NCBI RefSeq assembly: GCF_023544445.1 | Contig: NZ_JALPVJ010000034.1 | Location: 1-64,000, forward strand | Source: Actinoplanes sp. M2I2 | GTDB lineage: Bacteria > Actinomycetota > Actinomycetes > Mycobacteriales > Micromonosporaceae | Reading direction: 5' to 3' | Length of the DNA stretch: 64,000 nt | Shown here: in pieces, positions 8,071 to 15,788 of the stretch | Position numbering within the stretch: the stretch's first letter is position 1 | Layout: each line of letters begins with the position of its first letter | Made by a program: the position numbers and the translations under genes | The notes under the pieces: model-generated | Told to the model about the DNA's origin: nothing | The model's database searches: none | The model's input: the letters and a program-made list of their open reading frames with translations, nothing else

Positions 8071-9119
8071 CCGCCGGCCGCCTGCAGCACTCCGCAGGCC
8101 CCGCAGGCCGCGCAGCCCGCGGCCTGGTCGGCGCCGAGCATCCCGGCCTCCCGCAGCAGCGCCGCCACCCGCTCCGACACGTCGCGGACGAGCGACGGCG
8201 ACGGACCGGAAATGCCGTCGCGCCGGGCCAGCGTGCCCGCCATCGGCCGGAACGGCACGACGAACGGGTAGACCCCGCGGGCGATCAGCGCGCGGCAGCC
8301 CTCGACGAGCTCGTCGGGATCCTCGCCCAGCCCGATCAGCAGGTACGTCGAGACCTGGTTGCGGCCGAACACCTCGACCGCGTAGTCCCAGGCCGCCTCG
8401 TACTCGGCCATCGGCACCGAACCCTTGCCGGGCATCCACCGCAGCCGGAGGTCGTCGTCGAGGGCCTCCGCGTGGATGCCGATCGACACCGCGCCCGCGT
8501 CCCGCAGGTCACGGATGACGCCGAGGTCGCCCGGCGGTTCGATCTGCACCTGGATCGGCAGCCCGGGCACGGCCTCCAGCACGGCCCGCACCGAGCGCAC
8601 CAGGTTGCGGGCGCCGCGGTCCGGGCCGGCGGTCGTGCCGGTGGTCATGACCATCTGCCGGACGCCGTCGAGCCGTACGGCCGCCTCGGCCACCTCGGCC
8701 AGCTGGGCCGGGGTCTTGGCCGCGACGGTGGCGCCGGCGCGGAGCGACTCCTCGATCGTGCAGAAACGGCAGCGCTGCTCCTCGGCGTACCGGATGCAGG
8801 TCTGCACCACGGTCGTGGCCAGCACGTCCTTGCCGTGCAGCCGCGCGATCTGCTCGTAGGCGACGCCGTCGGCGGTCCTCAGGTCGTAGAACCTGGGGCG
8901 GTGCACGACGGACAGGGACAGGCCGGTGTCCGACTCGCCGAGCCACAGGCGGTTGTCGCGTACCTCGTACGGGCTCGAGGGGTTGATCGGCAGGGCGGCG
9001 TTGCCACCGTCGATCACCAGGTGGCCGTCGTCGCTGGGACCGGCGCCCGCCGGCCGGCGCACGGGGGTGGGCACCCGCACGCCGCGCACGGCGAGGTCGG
9101 CTCGAACGTCGATGGACAT
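8067..9119 (-). CDS. MSMEG_0568 family radical SAM protein
   Basis: 350 residues. The [4Fe-4S]/SAM Cys motif is Cys108, Cys117 and Cys120 (CIRYAEEQRCRFC), spaced CX8CX2C rather than the standard CX3CX2C. GIHAEALDD, PGKGSVP and a TIM-barrel pattern follow, as in biotin-synthase-like enzymes. The C-terminus has CAACGAC, that is Cys336, 339 and 342, which could hold a second cluster. The protein starts at ATG 9119, 4 bases after the upstream stop. It would generate a 5'-deoxyadenosyl radical acting on an unknown substrate. Confidence 0.92.
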   Translation of the reverse strand: MSIDVRADLAVRGVRVPTPVRRPAGAGPSDDGHLVIDGGNAALPINPSSPYEVRDNRLWLGESDTGLSLSVVHRPRFYDLRTADGVAYEQIARLHGKDVLATTVVQTCIRYAEEQRCRFCTIEESLRAGATVAAKTPAQLAEVAEAAVRLDGVRQMVMTTGTTAGPDRGARNLVRSVRAVLEAVPGLPIQVQIEPPGDLGVIRDLRDAGAVSIGIHAEALDDDLRLRWMPGKGSVPMAEYEAAWDYAVEVFGRNQVSTYLLIGLGEDPDELVEGCRALIARGVYPFVVPFRPMAGTLARRDGISGPSPSLVRDVSERVAALLREAGMLGADQAAGCAACGACGVLQAAGG

Positions 9120-9123
9120 CGGA

Positions 9124-9636
9124 TCAGAGCTGGTACGTCGAGTTGATGATCGCGCCCTTGCGCGCGTAGTGGATCAGCGCGTCCTGGACGTCGAGCGGGT
9201 GCGTCGGGATGACGCCCTCGATGAGGTCCTCCTCGCGGGCGCCGTGCAGCGACAGCCCGAACCGGCAGCAGTACACCTTGCCGCCCTCGGCCATGAACGT
9301 CTTCAGCGAGTTGTTGATGTTGTGCTCGCCCGGGAACGCCGAGTTGCCGGTGGTCGGGAAGCCGCGGGTGGCCAGGCAGTTCAGCGAGCCTGGGCCGTAG
9401 AAGTAGATGGCCGCCTCGAAGCCCTTGCGCAGCGCCCGGGTGGCCTGCAGGACGGCGACGAAGCTGACCGACGACTCGTGCGCGATGCCGTGCACGAGGG
9501 TGAAGTAGCTCTGCCCCTCCTCGGCTTTGTAGTCGGGGAAGACCTTGGTGCCGCCGTAGATGCTGGAACCCTCGGCCAGGGCGGGGTGCGGGATCTCGTT
9601 GAGGCTCTTCTGCTCGAGGTCGGTCAGATCGGTCAC
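9124..9636 (-). CDS. MSMEG_0572/Sll0783 family nitrogen-starvation protein
   Basis: 170 residues. Characteristic stretches are SIYGGTKVFPDYKAEEGQSY, FYGPGSLNCLATRGFP and FPGEHNINNSLKTFM, which I recognise as the Sll0783 / MSMEG_0572 family. It has cysteines in LNCLA and VYCCRFG. The fold looks DsrE-like by pattern (my inference). Its biochemical role is unknown, though Sll0783 is known as a nitrogen-starvation-responsive gene. ATG 9636 has the sequence GGAGAT just upstream. It lies 12 bases after the amidohydrolase gene. Confidence 0.92.
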   Translation of the reverse strand: MTDLTDLEQKSLNEIPHPALAEGSSIYGGTKVFPDYKAEEGQSYFTLVHGIAHESSVSFVAVLQATRALRKGFEAAIYFYGPGSLNCLATRGFPTTGNSAFPGEHNINNSLKTFMAEGGKVYCCRFGLSLHGAREEDLIEGVIPTHPLDVQDALIHYARKGAIINSTYQL

Positions 9637-9648
9637 GGTGATCTCCTT

Positions 9649-10452
9649 CTAGGCGTACAGCTTGTCGAAATTGGTCTTGAAGACGGCGTCGCCGAGCTCG
9701 CGCCCGGCCGCCGCGGCCTGGAGCCGGGCGAGCTCGCCGGCGTGGTCGCCCCACGGCTCGTCGCTGGCGAAGAGCACCCGGTCGGCGCCGAGGCCCCGAT
9801 GGTCGATCTCGCGGGCCAGCCAGCGCGGAGCGAAGCCGATCGCCCAGGACAGGTCGGTGTAGACCTGCTTGCCGGCGGCGATCCAGTCGAAGAAGCGGCC
9901 GCCGATGAGCTTGATGTGGCCGCTCATCCCGCCGCCGAAGTGGACGAGATGGATCTTCACGTCGTCGCCGTGCCGATCCACGAGCTGCCCGACCTTGTCG
10001 ATGTCGGACGCGGCGCCGGGCGAGGTGTGCACGTGGACCACGAGGTCGTGCTCGCGGGCGGCGGCGAAGATCGGCTCGAGACCGGGATCGTCGATGCCGC
10101 CGCCCAGCAGGAAGCTGATCTTGAGGGCACGGACGCCCGGCTCACCGGCCAGCTTCAGAGCCTCGGCCGTACGGGCGTGGTCGTCCGGCCGGGCGCTGAC
10201 CCACAGCCCGCAGCGGATCCGGTCGTCGCGGTGGGCGGCCTCGACCACGAGCTGGTTGAACCCGAAGGCGACGTCGGGATCCGGCACGCCGTAATTGGGC
10301 AGGATCAGGGCGCGCTCGGTCTTCTCGCTGTCCAGATCCTTGATCAGCTCGTCGATCGTGGCCCGCGCGGTGACGTCCGGGCTGACCGGCGGCCCGCCGT
10401 AGAACGGGAAGGCCGGCAGCACCCCGAGGTGGCGATGGGCGTCGTTGGTCAC
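9649..10452 (-). CDS. Amidohydrolase-family (amidohydrolase_2-like) protein in the Nit1C-like operon
   Basis: 267 residues from GTG 10452. The protein has a TIM-barrel amidohydrolase pattern: ALKISFLLGGG, HDLVVHVHTSPG (HxH), IHLVHFGGG and a late VLFASDEPWG (Asp). This is like PF04909, the decarboxylase/hydrolase branch. The N-terminal HxH usually found in the first strand is not obvious; the segment there reads NDAHRHLGVLPAFP and could supply it. The gene sits between the flavin enzyme and the Sll0783-like gene and is probably an accessory operon member. It is not part of the core Nit1C set as I know it. Confidence 0.82.
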   Translation of the reverse strand: MTNDAHRHLGVLPAFPFYGGPPVSPDVTARATIDELIKDLDSEKTERALILPNYGVPDPDVAFGFNQLVVEAAHRDDRIRCGLWVSARPDDHARTAEALKLAGEPGVRALKISFLLGGGIDDPGLEPIFAAAREHDLVVHVHTSPGAASDIDKVGQLVDRHGDDVKIHLVHFGGGMSGHIKLIGGRFFDWIAAGKQVYTDLSWAIGFAPRWLAREIDHRGLGADRVLFASDEPWGDHAGELARLQAAAAGRELGDAVFKTNFDKLYA

Positions 10453-10465
10453 GCTGAGCCTCGCA

Positions 10466-11764
10466 TCATGCGGCCCACTCCAGGTCGGGATAGGTCTCGG
10501 TCGGGGTGCCGGCGAGCCAGCTGACGCCCTCGGTGACCTGGCGGCGGCGGGCCCGGCTGAGCTGGGCGGCCAGGTGCTCGGCGTCGCGGGCCACCCCGGC
10601 GAAGCGGCCCGAGCCCCAGGTGTGCTGCCACGGCAGGCCCAGGAAGTACAGACCGGGACAGCTCGTGACGCCGCGGTCGTGGGTCGGATAGCCACGGCCG
10701 TCGAAGACCGGCACCTCTATCCAACGGTGATCGCGGTGGAACCCGGTCGCCCAGACGACGGCGCTGATGTTCTCGATCGGCAGGCCGGTCGTCGGCACGC
10801 CGGGCGTCCACACCGGCTCGTACCGCTTCTCCGGCGGCGCCACGATCCCCGCGCGCTCGATGTAGGTGTCGATGGCGTTCTTGATGCCCTCGGCGACCGC
10901 GTCCGCGTTGTCGAGATTCCTCGCCAGGTCGTCACCGAACGTCGCGGTGACGCCGTCGACGTTGCGCAACCGGCCGTACAGCTGCATACCCTGCGTCGCG
11001 AACAGTCGCAGGTCGATGTCGCGCCCACCGCCCCGGCCGGTCATGTAGTGGTTGGCCCGCAGCCGCACCTCGTCCGCGTCGCCGAACTCGTGCACGCTCT
11101 TGTCGTAGTGGCCCATCTCCTCCAGCCACGCCAGCGTGTCGCGCCCCCGGTAGCGCCGGGCCGCCCGGGGCGCGCTGCCGACCGCGAGGTGCACCCGGCG
11201 GCCGGCCAGATGCAGGTCCTCGGCGATCTGACACCCGGACTGTCCCGTGCCGACCACCAGAACGTCACCGTCCGGCAGGCTCCCGGCGTTGCGATACTGC
11301 GAGGAATGCACCTGGACGACGCGCTGCGGGAACTTCTCGGCCAGCCGCGGCATCGCGGGCCGGTGGTAGCCGCCGGTCGCGATCACCACCTGATCGGCGG
11401 TCACCAGGCCATCGCCGGTGAGCAGTTCAAAAGCGTTCCCCGTACGCCGGAGCCGGCTCACCTCGACGCCCTCGCGCAGCGGCGGATCGAACCCGGCCGC
11501 GTACTTCTCCAGGAAGGTGACCACCTCGGCGCCGGCCATGAACCCGTCCGGGTCGTCGCCGGTGTAGGAGTACCCCGGCAACCGGCACTGCCAGTTCGGC
11601 GTGACCAGGCAGAACGAGTCCCACCGGCGATCGCGCCACTCGTGCCCGACGCGGTCCCGCTCGAACACCACATGGTCGGTGCCGCTGCGGCGCAGGTACC
11701 AGCTCATGCTCAGCCCGGCCTGCCCGCCACCGATGACGGCGACGCCGACGTGCTCCCGGCTCAC
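10466..11764 (-). CDS. MSMEG_0569 family flavin-dependent oxidoreductase
   Basis: 432 residues. GVAVIGGGQAGLSMSWYLRR at the N-terminus is the FAD-binding GxGxxG fold, and VLVVGTGQSGCQIAEDLHLA (near residue 165) is the second Rossmann motif for NAD(P)H. VWATGFHRDHRWIEVP and GLPWQHTWGSGRFAGVARDA complete a YUCCA/flavin monooxygenase-like protein. It should carry out an NADPH- and O2-dependent oxidation, possibly N-hydroxylation or Baeyer-Villiger type. ATG 11764 overlaps the stop of the first operon gene (ATGA). Confidence 0.93.
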   Translation of the reverse strand: MSREHVGVAVIGGGQAGLSMSWYLRRSGTDHVVFERDRVGHEWRDRRWDSFCLVTPNWQCRLPGYSYTGDDPDGFMAGAEVVTFLEKYAAGFDPPLREGVEVSRLRRTGNAFELLTGDGLVTADQVVIATGGYHRPAMPRLAEKFPQRVVQVHSSQYRNAGSLPDGDVLVVGTGQSGCQIAEDLHLAGRRVHLAVGSAPRAARRYRGRDTLAWLEEMGHYDKSVHEFGDADEVRLRANHYMTGRGGGRDIDLRLFATQGMQLYGRLRNVDGVTATFGDDLARNLDNADAVAEGIKNAIDTYIERAGIVAPPEKRYEPVWTPGVPTTGLPIENISAVVWATGFHRDHRWIEVPVFDGRGYPTHDRGVTSCPGLYFLGLPWQHTWGSGRFAGVARDAEHLAAQLSRARRRQVTEGVSWLAGTPTETYPDLEWAA

Positions 11765-12039
11765 GGCTCGATCCCTTCGACCAGGACGTCACCGGCGGGC
11801 TGGCGGGCGGCCCGGGCCTCCACCGAGGCGAGGCTGCGGGCGGCGTTGCCGCACGGGAACCCGTACGCCTTCCGCACCCGCTCGCTGGCCTCGGTCAGCG
11901 CCTCCCGGCTGGTCGCGACGAAGTCGCCGACCGCCATCCGCTGCCCGGCCGAGAAGAAGTCCTCGACCACGGTCGAGGGCGAATAGATCCGTTGCGCTTC
12001 GCCGTCCGGCCAGCGCACCAACACGTACCGTTCCGGCAT
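11761..12039 (-). CDS. MSMEG_0570 family nitrogen-starvation response protein
   Basis: 92 residues and first gene of the operon. The sequence (RYVLVRWPDGEAQRIYSPST, DFFSAGQRMAVGDFVATSR, ERVRKAYGFPC) matches the small MSMEG_0570 / Sll0785-neighbour family. It has a single cysteine at the end of YGFPCGNA. No enzymatic motif is visible; it may be a carrier or scaffold. A leader with a possible GlnR-like site lies upstream. Confidence 0.9.
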   Translation of the reverse strand: MPERYVLVRWPDGEAQRIYSPSTVVEDFFSAGQRMAVGDFVATSREALTEASERVRKAYGFPCGNAARSLASVEARAARQPAGDVLVEGIEP

Positions 12040-12099
12040 GACGAAGACCCTCCACCGGCCCGTCCGCCCAGGTAGAGCGGCTGGTGATGGGTCTCAGTC

Positions 12100-12130
12100 A
12101 AGGAACCGCGCGTTTCCCCGGAGTTTCGTC
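12100..12130 (-). promoter_or_regulatory. Possible GlnR-like site upstream of the Nit1C-like operon
   Basis: Read on the minus strand, two GAAAC pentamers (complements of 12123-12127 and 12112-12116) are separated by 6 bases, one helical turn apart. They lie about 75-90 bases before the first start codon. The actinobacterial GlnR box is usually given as GTNAC-n6-GAAAC, so the second half fits and the first fits partly. Nitrogen control of this gene set in other bacteria makes it plausible; it is unproven. Confidence 0.35.
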
Positions 12131-12205
12131 CGGAACAATCCGCCGTTAGAAACACCTCACCTCGCGCGGCGATGACAGGCCTGTTACCGGCACGTTGTGC
12201 GGCTC

Positions 12206-12410
12206 TACGTTCCGGTTCGCCCGGACCGGCTCGGAAGCACCAGGCCGGCTCGGGAGGACCAGGCCGGCTCGGGAGGACCAGGCCGGCTCGGGAGGACCAG
12301 GCCGGCTCGGGAGGACCAGGCCGGCTCGGGAGGACCAGGCCGGACTCGTAGGCGAGGATGACGAGCTGAGCGAAGTTCCGGGCGTGTAGTTCGGTCCTGG
12401 CCCTATTGCC
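12206..12410 (-). pseudogene. Remnant of a NarL-type regulator C-terminus split by a tandem repeat
   Basis: Read on the minus strand this encodes ARTELHARNFAQLVILAYE and then SGLVLPSR, nearly identical to the last residues of the intact regulator at 13257-13931. After the repeat array the same homology resumes with the counterpart of the regulator's last codons, ending in TAG instead of TGA. The fragment lacks the receiver and most of the helix-turn-helix, so it is a partial duplication and not a gene. Confidence 0.7.
12226..12339. repeat. 19-bp tandem repeat, six units
   Basis: Unit CCGGCTCGGGAGGACCAGG. The first unit (12226-12244) differs by two bases; units at 12245, 12264, 12283, 12302 and 12321 are identical, and a diverged half unit follows at 12340. 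The intact regulator gene carries a single equivalent of this unit near 13279. The array therefore grew inside the duplicated fragment. 19 is not a multiple of 3, so it shifts any frame. Confidence 0.92.
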
Positions 12411-12503
12411 GAACAGCACCCGTAGACGGCGCAACGGGCGACGCCTGGGCGGGATCGGCCCGCAGCTCTTCGCACCGGGGCATCGTCAGTCCGGCCGGGA
12501 GGG

Positions 12504-13064
12504 TCAAGAACTCAAGGTGTCGGGGTCTATGACGTGACCTTTGGCGCGGCTCCAATGCGCCTGAGTCCGGCTGGAATGACGAGCCAGCCGAGCGTCGAGT
12601 GGGGAGCGTTCCGAGAGCGTCCCCGCGGCTCGTATCCCGGTCTCCAACTGGAGCCTGACCACGGGCACTGCCGCAACGATGATCGTCGAAAAGGTCATGG
12701 TCACGAGGCACGCTCCGGCGGCCAGTCCGGCCATGCCCCCGTCCGGAGTGTCGGCGAACAGAACCCAGGTGGCTGCTATCTCCCCGGTCGCGATCAGGAC
12801 AAGGACGACGTACGCGGTGACGACAAGATTCCGTCGGAACATCTGCACATCACCGTCCACGAAGCTTTGCACCCACTGCTCGTACGCCTTCCAGTCAGGG
12901 CTGTCCTTCTCGATCGCCTTGAACTGCCAGGAGAAGGTGCGCCCGACACGCTGGCGCCGGCCGTCGAGCGGGTCACGCAGAAGGGCGCCGACCTCTACCG
13001 CGAAGGCAATGAGCAGGGCGGGCAGGACTTGAGCGGTCGTCGAGAAGAAGGCTTCTGGCGGCAC
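12504..13064 (-). CDS. Hypothetical two-to-three-helix membrane protein
   Basis: 186 residues from GTG 13064. Hydrophobic stretches are VLPALLIAFAVEVGALL near the N-terminus, LVVTAYVVLVLIATGEIAATWVL in the middle and AGLAAGACLVTMTFSTIIVA after it. Between the first two is a charged loop (FKAIEKDSPDWKAYEQWVQS). I do not recognise the family. It sits between the regulator remnant and the intact two-component regulator. Codon use fits a real gene. Confidence 0.65.
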   Translation of the reverse strand: MPPEAFFSTTAQVLPALLIAFAVEVGALLRDPLDGRRQRVGRTFSWQFKAIEKDSPDWKAYEQWVQSFVDGDVQMFRRNLVVTAYVVLVLIATGEIAATWVLFADTPDGGMAGLAAGACLVTMTFSTIIVAAVPVVRLQLETGIRAAGTLSERSPLDARLARHSSRTQAHWSRAKGHVIDPDTLSS

Positions 13065-13256
13065 AGCGCGATCATTGCATCGTAGCTGATCGATGGATAG
13101 CGGACCGGCGCGGTTTCGCAGCCGACCCCGCTTCGTCCGGCGGCTTGATCCGACCGGCTCCTTCCGTCCGAGTGGCGCCTGCAGCAGTCGTACGATCCCG
13201 CCCGGGAAACGCCGCGCCGTCGGCCGATGAGGTGGTCGGAGGGACGTGGCGCGGCT

Positions 13257-13931
13257 TCAGACCTCGGTCCGCCCGGACCGGCTCGGGAGCACCAGGCCGG
13301 ACTCGTAGGCGAGGATGACGAGCTGAGCGCGGTCTCGGGCGTGCAGTTTGGTCATGGCCCGATTGAGGTGCGTCTTGGCGGTCACCGGGCTGATCACCAT
13401 GTGCGCGGCGATCTCGTCGTTGGACAGGCCGCGCGCGGCCAGGGTGACGGCCTCCCGCTCGCGGTTCGTCAGCTCCCGCAGCGCCACCCCGGGCGGCCGG
13501 GGCGGCTCGGTGACGTACCGGTCGATCAGCTTGCGGGTGATCGACGGCGCCAGCAGGGCGTCGCCACGCGCCGCGACGCGCAGGGCGTGCAGGAAGTCCT
13601 CGGGCTCGATGTCCTTGACCAGGAAGCCGGCCGCACCGGCCCGCAGGGCGTGGAACACGTACTCGTCCAGGCCGTAGTTGGTCAGGATGACGACGTGCAC
13701 ACCGGCCAGCTCGGGGTCGGCGGCGATGCGGCGGGTCGCCTCGATGCCGTTGGTGACCGGCATCCGGATGTCCACGAGCGCGATGTCGGGCCGGTGCAGC
13801 CGGGCCAGCGTCACCCCCTGGTCGCCGTCGGCCGCCTCGGCGACCACCTCGATGCCCTCCTCGGCGTCGAGGATCGCGCGGAAGCCGCTGCGGATCAGCG
13901 GCTGATCGTCGACGAGCAGGACCCGGATCAC
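13257..13931 (-). CDS. NarL/LuxR-type response regulator
   Basis: 224 residues. Receiver domain: acidic pair Asp8-Asp9, phospho-acceptor Asp54 (ALVDIRMP) and Lys in FLVKDIEPE. C-terminal LuxR helix-turn-helix: LTNREREAVTLAARGLSNDE then HMVISPVTAKTHLNRAMTKL. It acts as a DNA-binding partner of the histidine kinase encoded directly upstream. GTG 13931 overlaps the kinase stop as GTGA. Since the kinase is frameshifted, the regulator may now be orphaned or phosphorylated by another kinase. Confidence 0.93.
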   Translation of the reverse strand: MIRVLLVDDQPLIRSGFRAILDAEEGIEVVAEAADGDQGVTLARLHRPDIALVDIRMPVTNGIEATRRIAADPELAGVHVVILTNYGLDEYVFHALRAGAAGFLVKDIEPEDFLHALRVAARGDALLAPSITRKLIDRYVTEPPRPPGVALRELTNREREAVTLAARGLSNDEIAAHMVISPVTAKTHLNRAMTKLHARDRAQLVILAYESGLVLPSRSGRTEV

Positions 13932-15032
13932 GGCGTACGCTCCACCGGCAGCTCGGCCAGGACGGTGAACCCACCCTCCACGCGGGCCGCGGCGCTCAGC
14001 CGGCCGCCGAGCGCGGTCACCCGCTCCCGCATCCCGAGCAGCCCGATGCCGGGCACCGGCGACACGTCCGGGGTGGCCCGCCCGTCGTCGGCGACCTGGA
14101 TGGTCACCGTTCCGGGCCGGTAGTCGATCCGGACCGACGCGGAAGCGGCCGCGGCGTGCCGGGTGACGTTGGTCAGCGATTCCTGGACGATGCGGTAACC
14201 GGTCCACCGCGGCGGGCAGATCGGGGCGGCGGCCCTCGACCGTCAGGGTCGCCTCGAGACCGGTCGTGCGGACCTGTCGCACCAGATCGGGCACCTGGTC
14301 GAGCCCGCGCGGCGGCGCGCTGTCGTCGTCACGCAGCGCCTCCAACGTCGCGCGCAGCTCGCGGGAGGCTTCCCGGCCGGCCTCGCGGATCGCCAGCAGC
14401 GCCTCGGGCACCGGCTCACCCCGGCGCCGGGTCAGGTGGACCGCGGCCTCGGCCTGCACCTTGATGACCGAGATCTGGTGGGTGAGCGAGTCGTGCAGTT
14501 CCCGCGCGAGGTGCAGGCGCTCCTCACCGGCCCGGCGCAGGGCGATCTCCTCCCGGGTGCGCTCGGCCTCGTCCGCGCGCCGCTCGGCCTGCCGCAACGC
14601 CTCCCCCGCGGCCGCCGCCGCGATCAGCCAGGCCAGCTCGAGGACGCCCCGCGCCTGGTTCAGGGCGTCACCGGCGTCCCGCGTGCCCGAGACGAAAGCC
14701 GCGCCGGGCAGGGCGAGCAGCACCGCCACGCTGACCACCGCGGTGGCGAGGCGATGCCCGGCCCGGACGGTCGAGTAGACGGCGACCAGATAGGCGACCG
14801 CGAAGACCTCGAAGCCGGCCGCCCGATAGCCCAGCGCGCACAACCCGGTGAAGACCAGGACGGCCACCGGGAAGTCGCGGCGCACGAGCAGGGCCAGCCC
14901 GCCGGCCACCAGCAGCACCGAGCCGACCGCGGTGAGGCCCGGCCGTGGCCCGGAGAGCCCGTCGACCAGCAGGAGCGCCGACACAGCAACGGCTACGACA
15001 ACGTCCGTCGGTTGGATGCGTGCCCGGCCCAT
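13928..15032 (-). pseudogene. Sensor histidine kinase (NarX/DesK-like), frameshifted
   Basis: From ATG 15032 the frame gives several membrane helices and then the dimerisation/phospho-acceptor motif ERLHLARELHDSLTHQISVI. At about 14200-14210 the frame breaks just before the ATPase N-box. The continuation lies in another frame: TGYRIVQESLTNVTRHA, then VADDG, PGIGLLGMRERVTALGGRLS, ending PVERTP at TGA 13928-13930. The whole is 1105 bases, one more than a multiple of three. An intact version would be ~368 residues. The break could be a mutation or a sequencing error. Reading on in the first frame fuses spuriously with the regulator. Confidence 0.85.
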
Positions 15033-15186
15033 GCCGGAACCATAACCGCACCGGAGGCCGCGGCGATGCGTCCGAGCGGAGCAGCCCGGCTACCACGTTC
15101 GCAGTAGCGCGGGCCTGCGCTCACGTCATCCCGAGTGTCCACAGCGGCACGACGCGCAACACCCGGTCCACGCCGAGGATCGAGTC

Positions 15187-15657
15187 ATGCATGTTGACTT
15201 GATCCTCGCTGCGTCCACTGTTGACGCCTTGACTGTCGCCGTCTCCACTGTTGACGCCTTCAATGTTGACGTCTCCAATGTTGACGCCCTCAATGTTGAC
15301 GCCTCCACCGTTGACGCCCTCAATGTTGACGCTTCCACCGTTGACGCCTCCACCCTGACCGGGAGTCGTCTCCTCGCCACCGCGGCGTCGCTGGTCGCGC
15401 TGGCCGGCGCGCTGCTCGGCGGGGCGGCGCTGGCCCGGCCCGGCCGCCGCCGCCTGCCCACCGCCGCCATGGCCGCCGGAACGGTCGGCCTGTTGACCGG
15501 CGCCTTCGTCGTGGCCGTCGCCGACGGCGGTCCGGGCAACGGCAGCGGCGTGGTCGGCGGCTGGGCGGCCCTGGCCTTCGGGCTGATCGGCGTCGGCCTG
15601 GGCGCTCTGGCCCTCACCCGCCACCGCCGCAGCCGAAATCGCGCGTCGTTGAGCTGA
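15187..15657 (+). CDS. DUF6223-like membrane protein with an N-terminal pentapeptide-type repeat
   Basis: 156 residues from ATG 15187. Residues ~10-57 are about nine pentads of the type STVDA / LNVDA / FNVDV / SNVDA. The rest (GSRLLATAASLVALAGALLG, ADGGPGNGSGVVGGWAALAF) has three to four membrane helices and matches my memory of the small DUF6223 family. The pentads resemble A(N/D)LXX pentapeptide repeats, but with Val at the centre. Homologues I recall start directly with a short signal-like helix, so the repeat looks like an addition. A Met further in is absent, so a shorter start would need GTG/TTG. Confidence 0.7.
   Translation: MHVDLILAASTVDALTVAVSTVDAFNVDVSNVDALNVDASTVDALNVDASTVDASTLTGSRLLATAASLVALAGALLGGAALARPGRRRLPTAAMAAGTVGLLTGAFVVAVADGGPGNGSGVVGGWAALAFGLIGVGLGALALTRHRRSRNRASLS
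15208..15357. repeat. 15-bp tandem repeat within a coding region
   Basis: About nine to ten units related to GTTGACGCCTCCAAT, with variable positions, encoding the pentads of the 15187-15657 gene. All changes keep the reading frame. Confidence 0.85.
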
Positions 15658-15788
15658 TCGTCCCGGGCCGCGACCGGTACCTCGGCATCAACCTGAACCG
15701 CCAGCCACCCACAACATGACACGTCCAGCCGGGCTCGCACTCAACTCGGACGGTCAGTTATCCACAGTCCGCCCACGCCCGGCGTTGG

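Noticed and set aside
12226..12339. CRISPR-like array
   Set aside because: The units are head-to-tail with no spacers, and the unit matches part of the adjacent regulator gene.
13257..15032. A single 591-residue hybrid kinase-regulator
   Set aside because: The frame is open throughout, but the stretch 13932-14205 does not read as a kinase domain in it. The true ATPase domain is in another frame and ends on the regulator start.
15121..15740. Minus-strand proteins with pentad repeats opposite the DUF6223-like gene
   Set aside because: A 15-bp repeat gives pentads in every frame; only the plus-strand frame continues into a recognisable membrane protein.
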